NCBI GenBank assembly: GCA_900128585.1
Contig: LT642272.1
Location: 3,717 to 26,596 of the forward strand
Origin: Stramenopiles sp. TOSAG23-3
Lineage: Eukaryota; Sar
Direction: 5' to 3'
DNA length: 22,880 bases
The position numbers were made by a program, and so were the translations under genes. Below the pieces are notes generated by a model. It was not told the DNA's origin and made no database searches. It saw only the letters and a list, made by a program, of their open reading frames with translations. Positions 7,772 to 16,516 of this stretch are shown in pieces (the first letter of the stretch is position 1; the number at the start of each line of letters is the position of its first letter).

Positions 7772-9826
7772 ATGATAGCAATTATCCTTGCGGCAGCTAC
7801 CGAGACCCTTCTGGAGAGGGAAGTGGAGGACTCCCTGGACCCTGAGCTTGCCGCGTTGAAGGGGCTGCCAAAAGCCTTGTTTCCCGTAGGCGATGGGAAC
7901 ACTAGCATGTTGGAGCACTGGTGCCATACGATAGAGAAAAACAGGGAAATATCGCACATTTTTATCGTTACGTCTGCCGCAAAGTACAAGTACTTTGAGC
8001 GGTTTGCCACGTCGCGAGGGATACCGGTGCAGTGCGTAGTCAACGACGGTGTCACACGGAACTCGGAGCGTTTGGGATCGGCGAGGGACTTGATGCTGGG
8101 GCTGAAGCGGGCGAAGCAGATGCTCGGGTCGTTGCACCAGGACGTCATGGTGCTGGCGGGAGACAGCCTGTTCTACAAAACGTTCGACGTGAGGGGGGTC
8201 ACGAACTTTTTCAAGCGAAAGGGCGACGGCAGCTTACTGCTGTACTGCAACCTCGGGGAGGGCGTGTCGGTCGAGGACCGGGGGGTGGCGGTCGTCGACC
8301 CAAAGTCAAAGGAGATCTTGCAGTTCAACGAGAAGCCGGCGAAGCAGGACTGGGAAGACGTGAAGGAGGTCACGTACACAAAGTATGGCATTCCCATTCC
8401 AGCAGACAGGACCTCGAAATCCTGGGGCGACCTGGCCTGCCCGATGTTCTACATCCTCCGAGGCACCACCGTCCCCATGGTGGAGCGCTTCGTGGCCGAA
8501 AACGCGGTCCATGGGGCCACCGGGCTGGGGTGCGGAAAGTTGATAGAGTATTTGTGCGCCCAGTCCAAGTTTTACGGCATGCGCCTCCCGAGCGCGTTCT
8601 CGATGATAGGCACGAAGGCGGACCTGGGAGACTACCGCGCGCTGGACGAATCCTTCCGAACCTCCGCGTTGAGCCGCAGCACGACGTTCGACGACCTGGG
8701 GCGCGTCGTGACGAAAGCTCACGCCAGGGTCGGCTTGATGGGCAACCCGTCGGACGGCTATTTCGGAAAGACGCTGGGGTTGAGCCTGGAGAATTTTTGG
8801 GCTACCGTAACGCTGGAGGCGAGCAAAACGCTGCGCCTGGTCCCGAACCCGTTGTACGACCCGTCGGAGTTCGGGTCGCTGGGGAGCCTGTACGAGATCG
8901 GGAAGCGGGAAGGGTACCAGGGCGGAATGCGGCTGTTGATGGCAACGTGCAAAAAGTTCTCCGAATTCTGCACGGAGAACGGGATCGCGCTTGCGAACAG
9001 GAACTTCAAGGTGTCCTACGACACGAACATTCCGCGCCAGGTCGGGCTCGCGGGCTCGTCCGCCATAGTGACCGCGCTGTTCAAAGCGCTCATGGCGTTT
9101 TACGGCCTCAACGAGACCGACATCCCGCTGGCGATGCAGCCCAGCTTCGTCCTGTCCGTGGAGATGGGGGAGCTGGGGATCAACGCCGGCTTGCAGGACC
9201 GGGTGGTGCAAGTGTACGAGGGCTTGACGTACATGGACTTTGAAGAATCGTTCATGAAGGAAAACGGGCACGGGAAGTACGAAAGGCTCCCCAAGACGAT
9301 GATAGAGAATTTGCCACTGTTTCTAGCGTACGAAAACGACCCGTCCGATTCTGGAAAAATCCACAGCACGGTGCGGCAGAGGTGGAACGACGGCGAGGTC
9401 GCTGTTCGCAAGGCCATGGCAGAGTTTGGAAAAATAACGGACTTGGCCGTGGCAGCGATGAAGGAGAAGGACGCGGGGACGCTCATGGAGCTTATGGACA
9501 AAAACTTCTCCTGCCGCCGAAATCTGTTCGGGGACGAGTGTCTGGGAAAGACAAACTTGAAGATGATCGACATTGGGAAGAGTTGCGGGGCCGCCGTGAA
9601 GTTCTGTGGAAGCGGTGGGGCCGTCGTGGGACTGTGCAAGCGCGAAAAACTGGGGGAGTTGCGCGACAACTACGAGCAAAACGGGTTCATATTTACCGAA
9701 CTGCAAGCCCATTTCCCCGCGCCTATCGTGGAACAGAACCCAGGACTGTCCGTCGCATTCCTCGATGGGATCGAAATGGGCGAGGACCTGCCTGCGGGGC
9801 TTGGTTCACCGGGCAAAACGTGCTGA
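7772..9826 (+). CDS. gkup: Nucleotidyltransferase-glucuronokinase fusion (UDP-glucuronate salvage)
   Basis: 684-aa predicted bifunctional enzyme: the C-terminal GHMP kinase would phosphorylate D-glucuronate to glucuronate-1-phosphate and the N-terminal sugar-1-phosphate nucleotidyltransferase would make UDP-glucuronate. Residues 1-300 show an ILAAA start, PKALFPV, the metal-binding AGD with Asp131, and FNEKP at 185-189. The usual G-x-G-T-R loop is replaced by ATETLLER. Kinase motif 1 is GNPSDGYFGKT at 324-334, typical of glucuronokinases; NAGLQDR at 471-477 holds the likely catalytic Asp476; motif 2 is GLAGSSA at 425-431; motif 3 is CGSGGA at 612-617. From memory, the same fusion is annotated in fish as gkup, while the Arabidopsis enzyme is kinase only. 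The ATG at 7772 starts the first beta strand exactly; upstream codons are non-ATG. The +4 base is A. Cytosolic: no signal peptide or membrane segment seen. Confidence 0.87.
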   Translation: MIAIILAAATETLLEREVEDSLDPELAALKGLPKALFPVGDGNTSMLEHWCHTIEKNREISHIFIVTSAAKYKYFERFATSRGIPVQCVVNDGVTRNSERLGSARDLMLGLKRAKQMLGSLHQDVMVLAGDSLFYKTFDVRGVTNFFKRKGDGSLLLYCNLGEGVSVEDRGVAVVDPKSKEILQFNEKPAKQDWEDVKEVTYTKYGIPIPADRTSKSWGDLACPMFYILRGTTVPMVERFVAENAVHGATGLGCGKLIEYLCAQSKFYGMRLPSAFSMIGTKADLGDYRALDESFRTSALSRSTTFDDLGRVVTKAHARVGLMGNPSDGYFGKTLGLSLENFWATVTLEASKTLRLVPNPLYDPSEFGSLGSLYEIGKREGYQGGMRLLMATCKKFSEFCTENGIALANRNFKVSYDTNIPRQVGLAGSSAIVTALFKALMAFYGLNETDIPLAMQPSFVLSVEMGELGINAGLQDRVVQVYEGLTYMDFEESFMKENGHGKYERLPKTMIENLPLFLAYENDPSDSGKIHSTVRQRWNDGEVAVRKAMAEFGKITDLAVAAMKEKDAGTLMELMDKNFSCRRNLFGDECLGKTNLKMIDIGKSCGAAVKFCGSGGAVVGLCKREKLGELRDNYEQNGFIFTELQAHFPAPIVEQNPGLSVAFLDGIEMGEDLPAGLGSPGKTC

Positions 9827-10017
9827 CGAAGAGCGAAGGGGGGGAAGGAAGCGCGTGCGGGGGTGCATCACGGGAGAACAGAGTGTCACACATGGTATCA
9901 TAATCTCATCAGTGTTTTCGTTCGTAAAAAAAATTAAAATGTGCGTTATCCTCATGCTTAGCTTAACCCCTCAAGAAAATTGACGCACGGCAGTGCACTT
10001 TCTTTTCTTCGTACCGT

Positions 10018-10608
10018 TTACACCACCGATGTGGGAAGAAAGAGGCCCGTTCGTTTCGCCTTTTCGCGGTTCGCCTTCTTTCTTTTCTGTTCTTGTTCTC
10101 GTTTGTATTTCATCGTCTTTTGGGCAGGGACAATCGGGCCAGTGGACAGCACTATATTCATTCTTTCGCTGTGGTTCCGTGCAATCTGTCTGGTGTCCAG
10201 CTGGCAAGAAATCAGCGCATTTATGACATCGTCCCGTACCCACTGTTGAAAGCGTTTCATCGAATCTGTTTTCCCGCGCGGGGTCGGTGCGTCGGATTGT
10301 GCAACCGGTGGCAGAGAACGCATTTCCATACCGTCCCAATCTATTTTGTAACGTACCCTGGGCATTACTTTACTTGGCCGCGGAGCTTCCTCGATTTGCC
10401 TTAGTCGAACTTTTTTCCTGTTTTGGTACATCATTATTACCCTTTGAGTCTGACGAGACCGTTCTCCCAACAGTTTGGATAGCTCAACCATGGTGCTAAA
10501 GATGAATTCGGTTTTCGCATCAACCAAAGCGAAGTGCTTGTCCAGCAATTGAATCGGCGTTGTCGCGAAACAGGGTGTTTTGTTTTGTTGGCTCATGGAG
10601 CATTCCAT
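10018..10608 (-). CDS. Hypothetical protein, 196 aa, basic C-terminus
   Basis: I do not recognise this protein. It is supported as a gene by a clean ATG with G at +4, near-coding composition, and its fit to the convergent/divergent spacing of its neighbours (191 bp from the fusion enzyme stop, 830 bp from the beta-mannosidase start). Residues 15-75 look helical, possibly coiled coil, rich in Gln, Arg and hydrophobics. Residues 76-112 are Pro-rich and loop-like, with an IDWDGMEMRSLPP stretch. Residues 116-150 form a second helical block (RFQQWVRDDVINALI). Residues 168-187 are very Lys/Arg/Glu-rich and could be a nuclear localisation signal. No signal peptide or membrane span is visible. A second in-frame ATG lies four codons in. 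A small nuclear structural or RNA-binding protein is a guess. Confidence 0.65.
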   Translation of the reverse strand: MECSMSQQNKTPCFATTPIQLLDKHFALVDAKTEFIFSTMVELSKLLGERSRQTQRVIMMYQNRKKVRLRQIEEAPRPSKVMPRVRYKIDWDGMEMRSLPPVAQSDAPTPRGKTDSMKRFQQWVRDDVINALISCQLDTRQIARNHSERMNIVLSTGPIVPAQKTMKYKREQEQKRKKANREKAKRTGLFLPTSVV

Positions 10609-11438
10609 CCTTTCAAAATGTTCTAGTTTTACTTACAATAATCCTTCTTGTGTTAACAAAGATTTTCCGTCTTTTTTTTTCTCTCTATTTCTTTTTTCCT
10701 TTTCTTTTGCACGTACATATATATCTATTGCTATACAAAATACGTGTGACTATTTATATGTAATTAATTAGTTGTTTTTTTTTGTTGACACCCACCACCA
10801 CGCCCACAGCTTATATTTTAAGAGATAATACAAGTACATAGTACCTATATAACGAGTTTCTCTAATTTTTTTGTAAAAATTGTTGATTTTTTATATGAAC
10901 GATTATTTCCATTATATAGGCAATATGTATTTGTAGTATTTCTTAAGATATGAACGAAAGTGACGTTTTACGGGAAACACTTTGATATCTTAGTAGTGTA
11001 GAGTGATTACAAGTACGTAAATAAGATAGGCAATTCAACTCGAAAAAGTTAAACACAAAGTTGCGCAAGGTAAATAGCATGCAAAATAACAAAAAAAGGA
11101 AGAAAAATGACATTTGAGTTTTTCTTTTTTTTTTTTTTTTTTTCCTCCACCATATTATTGTCGGATTTAAATGAGTTCTACTCTAATAAAATTAATAATA
11201 AAAAAAACAAAAAAATTAAAAAAAACAACCGCATACTACTACCACCACCACCATCCATGACACGAACTTTGAACTTCTTTAATACTACTGGAAGAAGAAA
11301 GAAAAATATTTTTTTACATAAGTATAAGAACAACAAGATAATTATAATAAAATTATTACACACACTTATTAGAATTTTACGTAGCCTAGTCTTTTTTTTA
11401 ACAGTTTTGTAAAAACGTTTTAATTCGGCTTGTACACG
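10609..11438. other. Divergent promoter spacer, orphan / beta-mannosidase
   Basis: 830 bp between two starts. It is AT-rich, with long T runs near 11119-11143, a TGACGT site at 10961-10966, a TACGTAA word near 11014-11020, and ACT/ACC triplet runs near 11233-11252. No gene, tRNA or clear hairpin was recognised. Confidence 0.65.
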
Positions 11439-14400
11439 ATGGTTAGTTGTCTGCTCGTGCTGCTGCTGCTGCTGGCGTTCCAGGCCCAACGTGGACCGCA
11501 CGCAGCTGCGGCGGACGCGGTGCACGTGTCGCCGTCGTCGTCGCCCCGGCTGCGCGACCCGGCCATCCTCGGCGATCTTTCCAAGCGCTCGGCCGTGTAC
11601 CTGGACGGTGACATGTGGACTGCGCACAGCTGCGGCGGAAACGGAGCACCGGTCACCGTCCCGTCCACTGTGCCCGGCGACCTCGTGAGCGACTTGGCTC
11701 GCGCTGGGGTTATCGGCGACCCGGTCTTCGACGTGAACTGGCGCGACCAGAGCGGTGTGTGGGCACGTGAGGGCGGGTGGAGCTTCACGCGAGCCTTTGA
11801 CTACTCAAGATCGGCATCGTCATCCTCGGTCCTGCTTGTGCTCGATGGGGTCAAAATGGCGGCCAACGTCTACCTGAACGGCGTGCGCGTGTCGAAGGAC
11901 GGGCTGGCCGACCAGCACCTCCGGTACGAGTTTCCAGTCACCTCGGTGCTGCGCCCGACGGCGAACAACATAACTATCCATATTCCCCTCCCTTCCAACG
12001 ACAAGCGCAACGATGAGGGGCGATACGCCGCCTGCAGCGGTGGCTGGGACTGGGCGCTGTACTCAAACACGTTCACCCCCGGCGGTCTACCTTGGCTGTC
12101 CATGGGTGTCTGGAAGAGCGTGTATTTGGTGGAACTCGCCGAGCTATCGCTGAGGGCCATGGTACCCCACGTGTTTTACAACGGGCCGTACCCTAAGGAG
12201 CCGCTAACGGACGCCACGGCAAGCGGGTGGACCGTCAACGTGACGGCGCACGTCGTGGCGGGCCCGAAGGGCGCGCCAGCAGGGTCCGGTGCGTTTACCG
12301 TTGCCATAGCAGGGTTGGATGTTCCCGCCACAACTGTGTCACTGCCGACGGCGCTAGCTCCGAACGCGGAGTCCAAGGTCACGCTCTCTCTGAACGTGGC
12401 CGCCGGGTCGGTGCGCTTGTGGTGGCCGAACGGCGCACACGCCTCGCGCGGGGCAGAACAACCACTGTACACAATATCCCTCTCGTACCGCGCTAAAAAA
12501 TTGGGCGTGGGGCTCGCAGACGAGCCAGTTTTTGTCGCGTCGAAGAAGATCGGTTTCCGCACACTTGCCGTCGTCACCGATGACGATACCAACCCCGCGC
12601 GGCTCGCTACTCTCAGTGGCTCAGGCACACTGACACTGCGTTACATCGTCAACGGGGCCTCGCTGTGGGCGAGGGGGAGCAACGTGATTCCGTTGGACGA
12701 GTTTGCCGGGCGTGCTGATGCGGAAGCGCTGGCCTTGCACCTGAAGAGTGCCGCAGCCGCTGGAATGAACATGCTGTTGATTTGGGGTGGCGGAATATTC
12801 CAATACACTGCTTTTTACGAAGAGGCAGACAAGCTGGGCTTGCTCCTTTACCACGACCTTATGTATTCTGCTCAATTCCAGTCAACGCACTTGTGCACTG
12901 CAACGGAGATGCAGCGCCGCGAAATTGTTTATAACATCCGGCGCCTTTCCAACCATCCGTCCATTGCTGTGTGGGCTGGTGGTAATGAAATCGGCGGCAG
13001 CGATGTATTTGCAAAGTTCGCGCTCAATGTGGTGCGGGGAGAAGACCAGTCGCGGCCACTGTGGCCGGCGTCGCCATCAACGGGCTGGGCGTCGGGAGTC
13101 GATCGCTTGTGGGGTCTACCAAAGATCCAAGAGCCACTCCGCGCTAAGTTGAACGTTTCCAAGGCCCTAGGAGAAGATCCAAGGGTCCAAGATGATACCT
13201 TCTACATGGGCTTTGCCGAAGGGTTTATGAACAGCAAGTCCAATTTGCCCGTGCCGAACATCACAGCCTGCGGGGCATTGTGCGAGAAGACGTCGGGGTG
13301 TGTGGTGGCTCGGTACACTCCTGGCGCATGCACTCCGCTTGGTTTTGGGTTTCCGGTCGCCGCGTGGGGAGTTGGCCCTTGGATGCAGAGTGTGTGGCCA
13401 CCGAGCACTCCTGTGCCTGTGCGCGCAGCCCCCAGTGTGTGCAAAGTCGAGACGCACGGTCCTTACACGGGCGGCCGAGGTTGGCCGGCCATTAATTCTG
13501 GCAACACGACGAGCTCGGCTACGTTCGATCCTCTCAAACCTCCGCCCTTGACTCCACTTCACCCCTCGGCCATGGGCACGGCACAACCGGGTTTGTTTAA
13601 AAGTGAGTTTGGTGTCACAGCGTTCTCCTCCTTCGAGTCGATTTCGGCCACACTGGACCCAAAAGACTGGGGAGTACATTCCAAACCAATGTACTGGCGG
13701 TCTTATTCACAAGACGACATTGTTGACTCTTATTTTGGGCTCAACAAGGCAGTAAATTTTAGTATTATTGGAGACCCAGCCGTGTTTGCGCGCCAGCTTC
13801 TGCTCTCGCAGCTGGCGGCGGCACTCTTGGTAAAGAGCAGAATCGAAACCTTTCGTTCCGAAAACAATTTTGGTACTCTTACTTGGCAGCTCGGGGAAAT
13901 ATTTCCCACGGGCGGATGGGGATCGCTTGAGTACGCTCACTCACGGACAGCAACGAAGGGCCAGGTGCGGGGTGGCAGATGGAAACCGTTACATTATTGG
14001 TTTGAATCGACACTTTTCAAAGATATCTTTGTGGCTTGCGGCAAAATGGGTGAATGCTACGTGCGGAACGACAGCCCCTTTGCTGCACTGCAAGGCGGCC
14101 ATGTTATTGCTGAGCTCGTGAGCGTGGTGACTGGGAAGAGGAAAGGCGCACAGATGGTGTGGCCTGTGTCGTTGCCTGCTGGTCCTGGGGCTGTGTCCTG
14201 GTTTTGTGCCGCTGAAGGGGGGAAGATGCCCAATTGCCCCATATGGTCGGATGTGCTATCAGTGGCGGGATGTGCTAAGGATGCGTCTGATTGCATCCTA
14301 AATTTAACAGTCGTCAATTCAAAAGGTCAGGGATTGGTTTCAAACCCGTCTTTGTTGGCGGCACCCGTAGTGATACTGCCCAGGCTGCTGCCAGTCTTGC

Positions 14401-14663
14401 TGACGGCGACAGTGGGTGAACGTCAGGTGCCGACCTCGGGCAATTTGAACCCGTCCATTCGGGTGACTGTCACAGCAACCGCGCCTGCGTTGTTTGTTAC
14501 CTTGAGCACCCTCGCACAGGGTCGGTTTTCCCGGAATGCATTTTTCACCGCAGGTGGTATGGAGACAGTGGAATTTTATCCGATTGCTACAGAAGGCGAC
14601 CAGTACAGCAATCTCAAGGCATCGTTGAAGGTACAAAGTGTAAATTATAAAAGTTCCCTTTAA
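11439..14663 (+). CDS. MANBA: Beta-mannosidase, GH2, with PAN/Apple-like insertion
   Basis: 1074-aa exo-acting glycosidase that releases terminal beta-mannose in N-glycan or mannan breakdown, normally lysosomal or vacuolar. A Leu-rich signal peptide covers about residues 1-24. The GH2 jelly-roll lobe contains VPGDLVSDLARAG and the family hallmark GWDW at 202-205. The barrel shows IWGGGIF near 448-454, the acid/base in GGNE with Glu517, and the nucleophile in SEFG with Glu723. Between them, about residues 580-670, lies a Cys-rich stretch (ITACGALC, SGC, GAC, SVC) that reads like a PAN/Apple module and is not part of usual beta-mannosidases; it adds to a length well above the roughly 850-900 aa common in the family. 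The ATG at 11439, with G at +4, opens the signal peptide. The 3' end converges on the 133-aa orphan. Confidence 0.9.
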   Translation: MVSCLLVLLLLLAFQAQRGPHAAAADAVHVSPSSSPRLRDPAILGDLSKRSAVYLDGDMWTAHSCGGNGAPVTVPSTVPGDLVSDLARAGVIGDPVFDVNWRDQSGVWAREGGWSFTRAFDYSRSASSSSVLLVLDGVKMAANVYLNGVRVSKDGLADQHLRYEFPVTSVLRPTANNITIHIPLPSNDKRNDEGRYAACSGGWDWALYSNTFTPGGLPWLSMGVWKSVYLVELAELSLRAMVPHVFYNGPYPKEPLTDATASGWTVNVTAHVVAGPKGAPAGSGAFTVAIAGLDVPATTVSLPTALAPNAESKVTLSLNVAAGSVRLWWPNGAHASRGAEQPLYTISLSYRAKKLGVGLADEPVFVASKKIGFRTLAVVTDDDTNPARLATLSGSGTLTLRYIVNGASLWARGSNVIPLDEFAGRADAEALALHLKSAAAAGMNMLLIWGGGIFQYTAFYEEADKLGLLLYHDLMYSAQFQSTHLCTATEMQRREIVYNIRRLSNHPSIAVWAGGNEIGGSDVFAKFALNVVRGEDQSRPLWPASPSTGWASGVDRLWGLPKIQEPLRAKLNVSKALGEDPRVQDDTFYMGFAEGFMNSKSNLPVPNITACGALCEKTSGCVVARYTPGACTPLGFGFPVAAWGVGPWMQSVWPPSTPVPVRAAPSVCKVETHGPYTGGRGWPAINSGNTTSSATFDPLKPPPLTPLHPSAMGTAQPGLFKSEFGVTAFSSFESISATLDPKDWGVHSKPMYWRSYSQDDIVDSYFGLNKAVNFSIIGDPAVFARQLLLSQLAAALLVKSRIETFRSENNFGTLTWQLGEIFPTGGWGSLEYAHSRTATKGQVRGGRWKPLHYWFESTLFKDIFVACGKMGECYVRNDSPFAALQGGHVIAELVSVVTGKRKGAQMVWPVSLPAGPGAVSWFCAAEGGKMPNCPIWSDVLSVAGCAKDASDCILNLTVVNSKGQGLVSNPSLLAAPVVILPRLLPVLLTATVGERQVPTSGNLNPSIRVTVTATAPALFVTLSTLAQGRFSRNAFFTAGGMETVEFYPIATEGDQYSNLKASLKVQSVNYKSSL

Positions 14664-14670
14664 AAAACAA

Positions 14671-14784
14671 AATAACAGCAGCTGCACATGTATTTGTTTT
14701 TTCTTTTAAAAATTATAAAAAATAACAGCCAATTTTCTTGTTTTTAATTATATAATAACAGCCATTTTTCTTGATTTAAAATTA
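14671..14784. repeat. Imperfect tandem repeat in the beta-mannosidase 3' spacer
   Basis: The word AATAACAGC occurs at 14671, 14721 and 14754. The last two copies head units of about 31-33 bp that share AATAACAGCCA, TTTTCTTG and a trailing AATTAT-like end. The array fills most of the short convergent gap and may be transcribed in the 3' UTR. Confidence 0.65.
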
Positions 14785-14814
14785 TTGAAACAACTAACTA
14801 TTCTTGTACGAGAA

Positions 14815-15216
14815 TTAATTCAGTTTCACCGGAACAGCCGGGTGCTGATCTTCGTAGCTTCTTTTGGTAGCAGAGTTCTCCTTTGCCTCTCGCGTGTCTT
14901 TCATGTATTCCATGATAGCTGTCGCTTTCCCTTCGTCACTTATGTAGTTTTTCAGACACTCCTCGACGCGGTGGAGCGGAAGCGGTGCCTTCTGGGGGCT
15001 GACTCCGAACGCATTTGCAGGTTCGTCCTTATCCATCGAAACAGCCGGCTGCTGATCTTCTGATTCGTGATAGGTTGACGTTTTTGTCAATTCAACGGAG
15101 CGCCCGATTTCACACGTTGCTGATTTTCTGGATTCTTTGCTTTTCCCCACGCGCGTTTTTTTCCAGCGAAGCAAGGAAAGTATTTTCTCGCAGGCGCAAT
15201 CGGTAACGTTCGCCAT
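14815..15216 (-). CDS. Hypothetical protein, 133 aa, with internal repeat
   Basis: Not recognised. The frame is open to 15348, but the only ATG is at 15216 and it has G at +4 (ATGGCG), so I use that start. The protein begins with a short hydrophobic/Cys stretch, then a basic block at 18-31, then an acidic and polar body. A short motif occurs twice: SEDQQPAV at about 52-59 and YEDQHPAV at about 121-128; the DNA copies lie near 15036-15065 and 14829-14858. The segment 81-115 is probably helical. It fits the local architecture: 151 bp from the beta-mannosidase stop and 861 bp from the Asterix start. A non-coding transcript or a 3' exon of a longer gene remains possible. Confidence 0.45.
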   Translation of the reverse strand: MANVTDCACEKILSLLRWKKTRVGKSKESRKSATCEIGRSVELTKTSTYHESEDQQPAVSMDKDEPANAFGVSPQKAPLPLHRVEECLKNYISDEGKATAIMEYMKDTREAKENSATKRSYEDQHPAVPVKLN

Positions 15217-16077
15217 TCCGAGGGCAAGAATGCAGTACGGCAGATGGTTTGTTACGACCTTGATTGGGCCATACGATGCACTTGCGACACGCTTTCCTTT
15301 AATGGCTAATTCTAAGACAATGATGATGCATACATTCCAAGGCAACAAATCTAATCCATATAATGATAATGTGGGCCGTATATGTATTAATATCTATATG
15401 TTATTTTTATGCATTTCTTTGAAATCATCATCATGTTTTTTGTTTGTTGAACTTCTTTTTGTTTTGTTCACTTCATCAGTGGTGTGTTGTTGTTGTTGTT
15501 GTTTTTTTATTAATAAAAAATAAAAAAAAATATATAATAAATAATTATTTTTTCAATAATAATAATACTCCCATCCCTGCTGTTGTATCCCTCTCGGTGT
15601 CAATGACAAATATTTTTTAATAGCTAGATACAATATTATTATATAAAGTACCAGTATTAATTAATGGACGATTATTAAAAAATCAAAAATAAAATAAAAA
15701 TAATGTACCTGGTAATACTGGTATTAAAACCTTCGTACCACCGTACTACCATTGGTAACTACTACATAATAAAATACTACGGTAGGTACCTGGTACCCAC
15801 CACCAGAGAGACCAGCAGCCAGCAGACCAGCAGATGGAGATATTATTATTATCGATGATGATGATAAAGAAGAAGTTTCAAATAAACAGTATCACAAAAT
15901 TATTTACACAAATGAATATATATATATAGGATAGGAAACGAAACGTATAGAGATGATTATGTTCAATTGTTCGGTGTTCTGAATATTGTTTTAGAATTCG
16001 TTCTTTCCCACCCCATTTTTTGTTTCCTTTCGTTTTTGTCGACGGTGCCTTTTGATTGACTATATATCAACTTCACC
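15217..16077. other. Divergent promoter spacer, 133-aa orphan / Asterix
   Basis: 861 bp, mostly AT-rich with TTG, AAT and GAT triplet runs. A short GC-richer block at 15705-15840 carries repeated GTACC words and a CAG-rich run at 15811-15836. A TATATAT lies at 16061-16067, only 11 bp before the Asterix ATG. No further gene recognised. Confidence 0.65.
15649..15797. repeat. GTACC-rich inverted and direct repeats
   Basis: TACCAGTATTA at 15649-15659 is inverted as TAATACTGGTA at 15713-15723. GTACCTGGTA occurs directly at 15705-15714 and 15786-15795, the second inside two adjoining GGTACC palindromes at 15785-15797. It could be a cruciform or a cluster of binding sites. Confidence 0.6.
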
Positions 16078-16398
16078 ATGGAGAAGAAAACTAGCAACAA
16101 GATCCGTCCGGCGGCGGTGGAGGCGTACAAGCGGAAAGCGTACGACCCCGAAGACCCGGATTTGCCTCCGGATTGGATGGCACTTTTGTCCCTTCTTTTC
16201 GGGATCGCTGGTTTCTTCATGAAGTACAAGTGGTGCTCTTGGATAGCTATTTTGTGCTGCTGCATATCATACACGAACTCAAGGACCAACGAGTTTGATT
16301 TTAAGCAACAGCTCATGTCGTTTCTCTTTTCCGTGGCTGGGCTGATGATGAACTACTTTGGGCCGAACGCTTACGAGATAAAGAAGGCCGAGATGTAA
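16078..16398 (+). CDS. WDR83OS: Asterix (WDR83OS/UPF0139), PAT complex subunit
   Basis: 106-aa ER membrane protein. In animals Asterix pairs with CCDC47 in the PAT complex, an intramembrane chaperone of the multipass translocon that shields polar transmembrane segments. The sequence has the family layout: a short basic cytosolic N-terminus, a D-P-E-D-P-D-L-P-P-D-W lead-in before residue 34, and three hydrophobic segments at about 34-50, 52-66 and 78-93. The hallmark KYKWCSWIAILC...YTNSR at 49-69 matches the human KLKWCAWVAVYC...ANSR in type. Length is close to the human protein of about 106 aa. The start ATG has ACC before it and G after it. It converges on the RNase T2 gene with 118 bp, the shortest gap here. 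Confidence 0.93.
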   Translation: MEKKTSNKIRPAAVEAYKRKAYDPEDPDLPPDWMALLSLLFGIAGFFMKYKWCSWIAILCCCISYTNSRTNEFDFKQQLMSFLFSVAGLMMNYFGPNAYEIKKAEM

Positions 16399-16516
16399 AT
16401 GGAAAAAGGAAACGCCGAGCCGGGGACGTTCGTCATCAATTATACTGTACTAAAATTACATTAACAGGCTACTCTTCCTTTTTTATTTACAAACCTGCCG
16501 GTCGCCCGGCAATTCT

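Noticed and set aside
8032-9271. Long ORFs overlapping the glucuronokinase fusion (plus 8032-9243; minus 8306-9271)
   Set aside because: They are other-frame shadows of a GC-rich gene: Arg/Gly/His/Pro-rich with no family motif, while the main frame has every expected motif.
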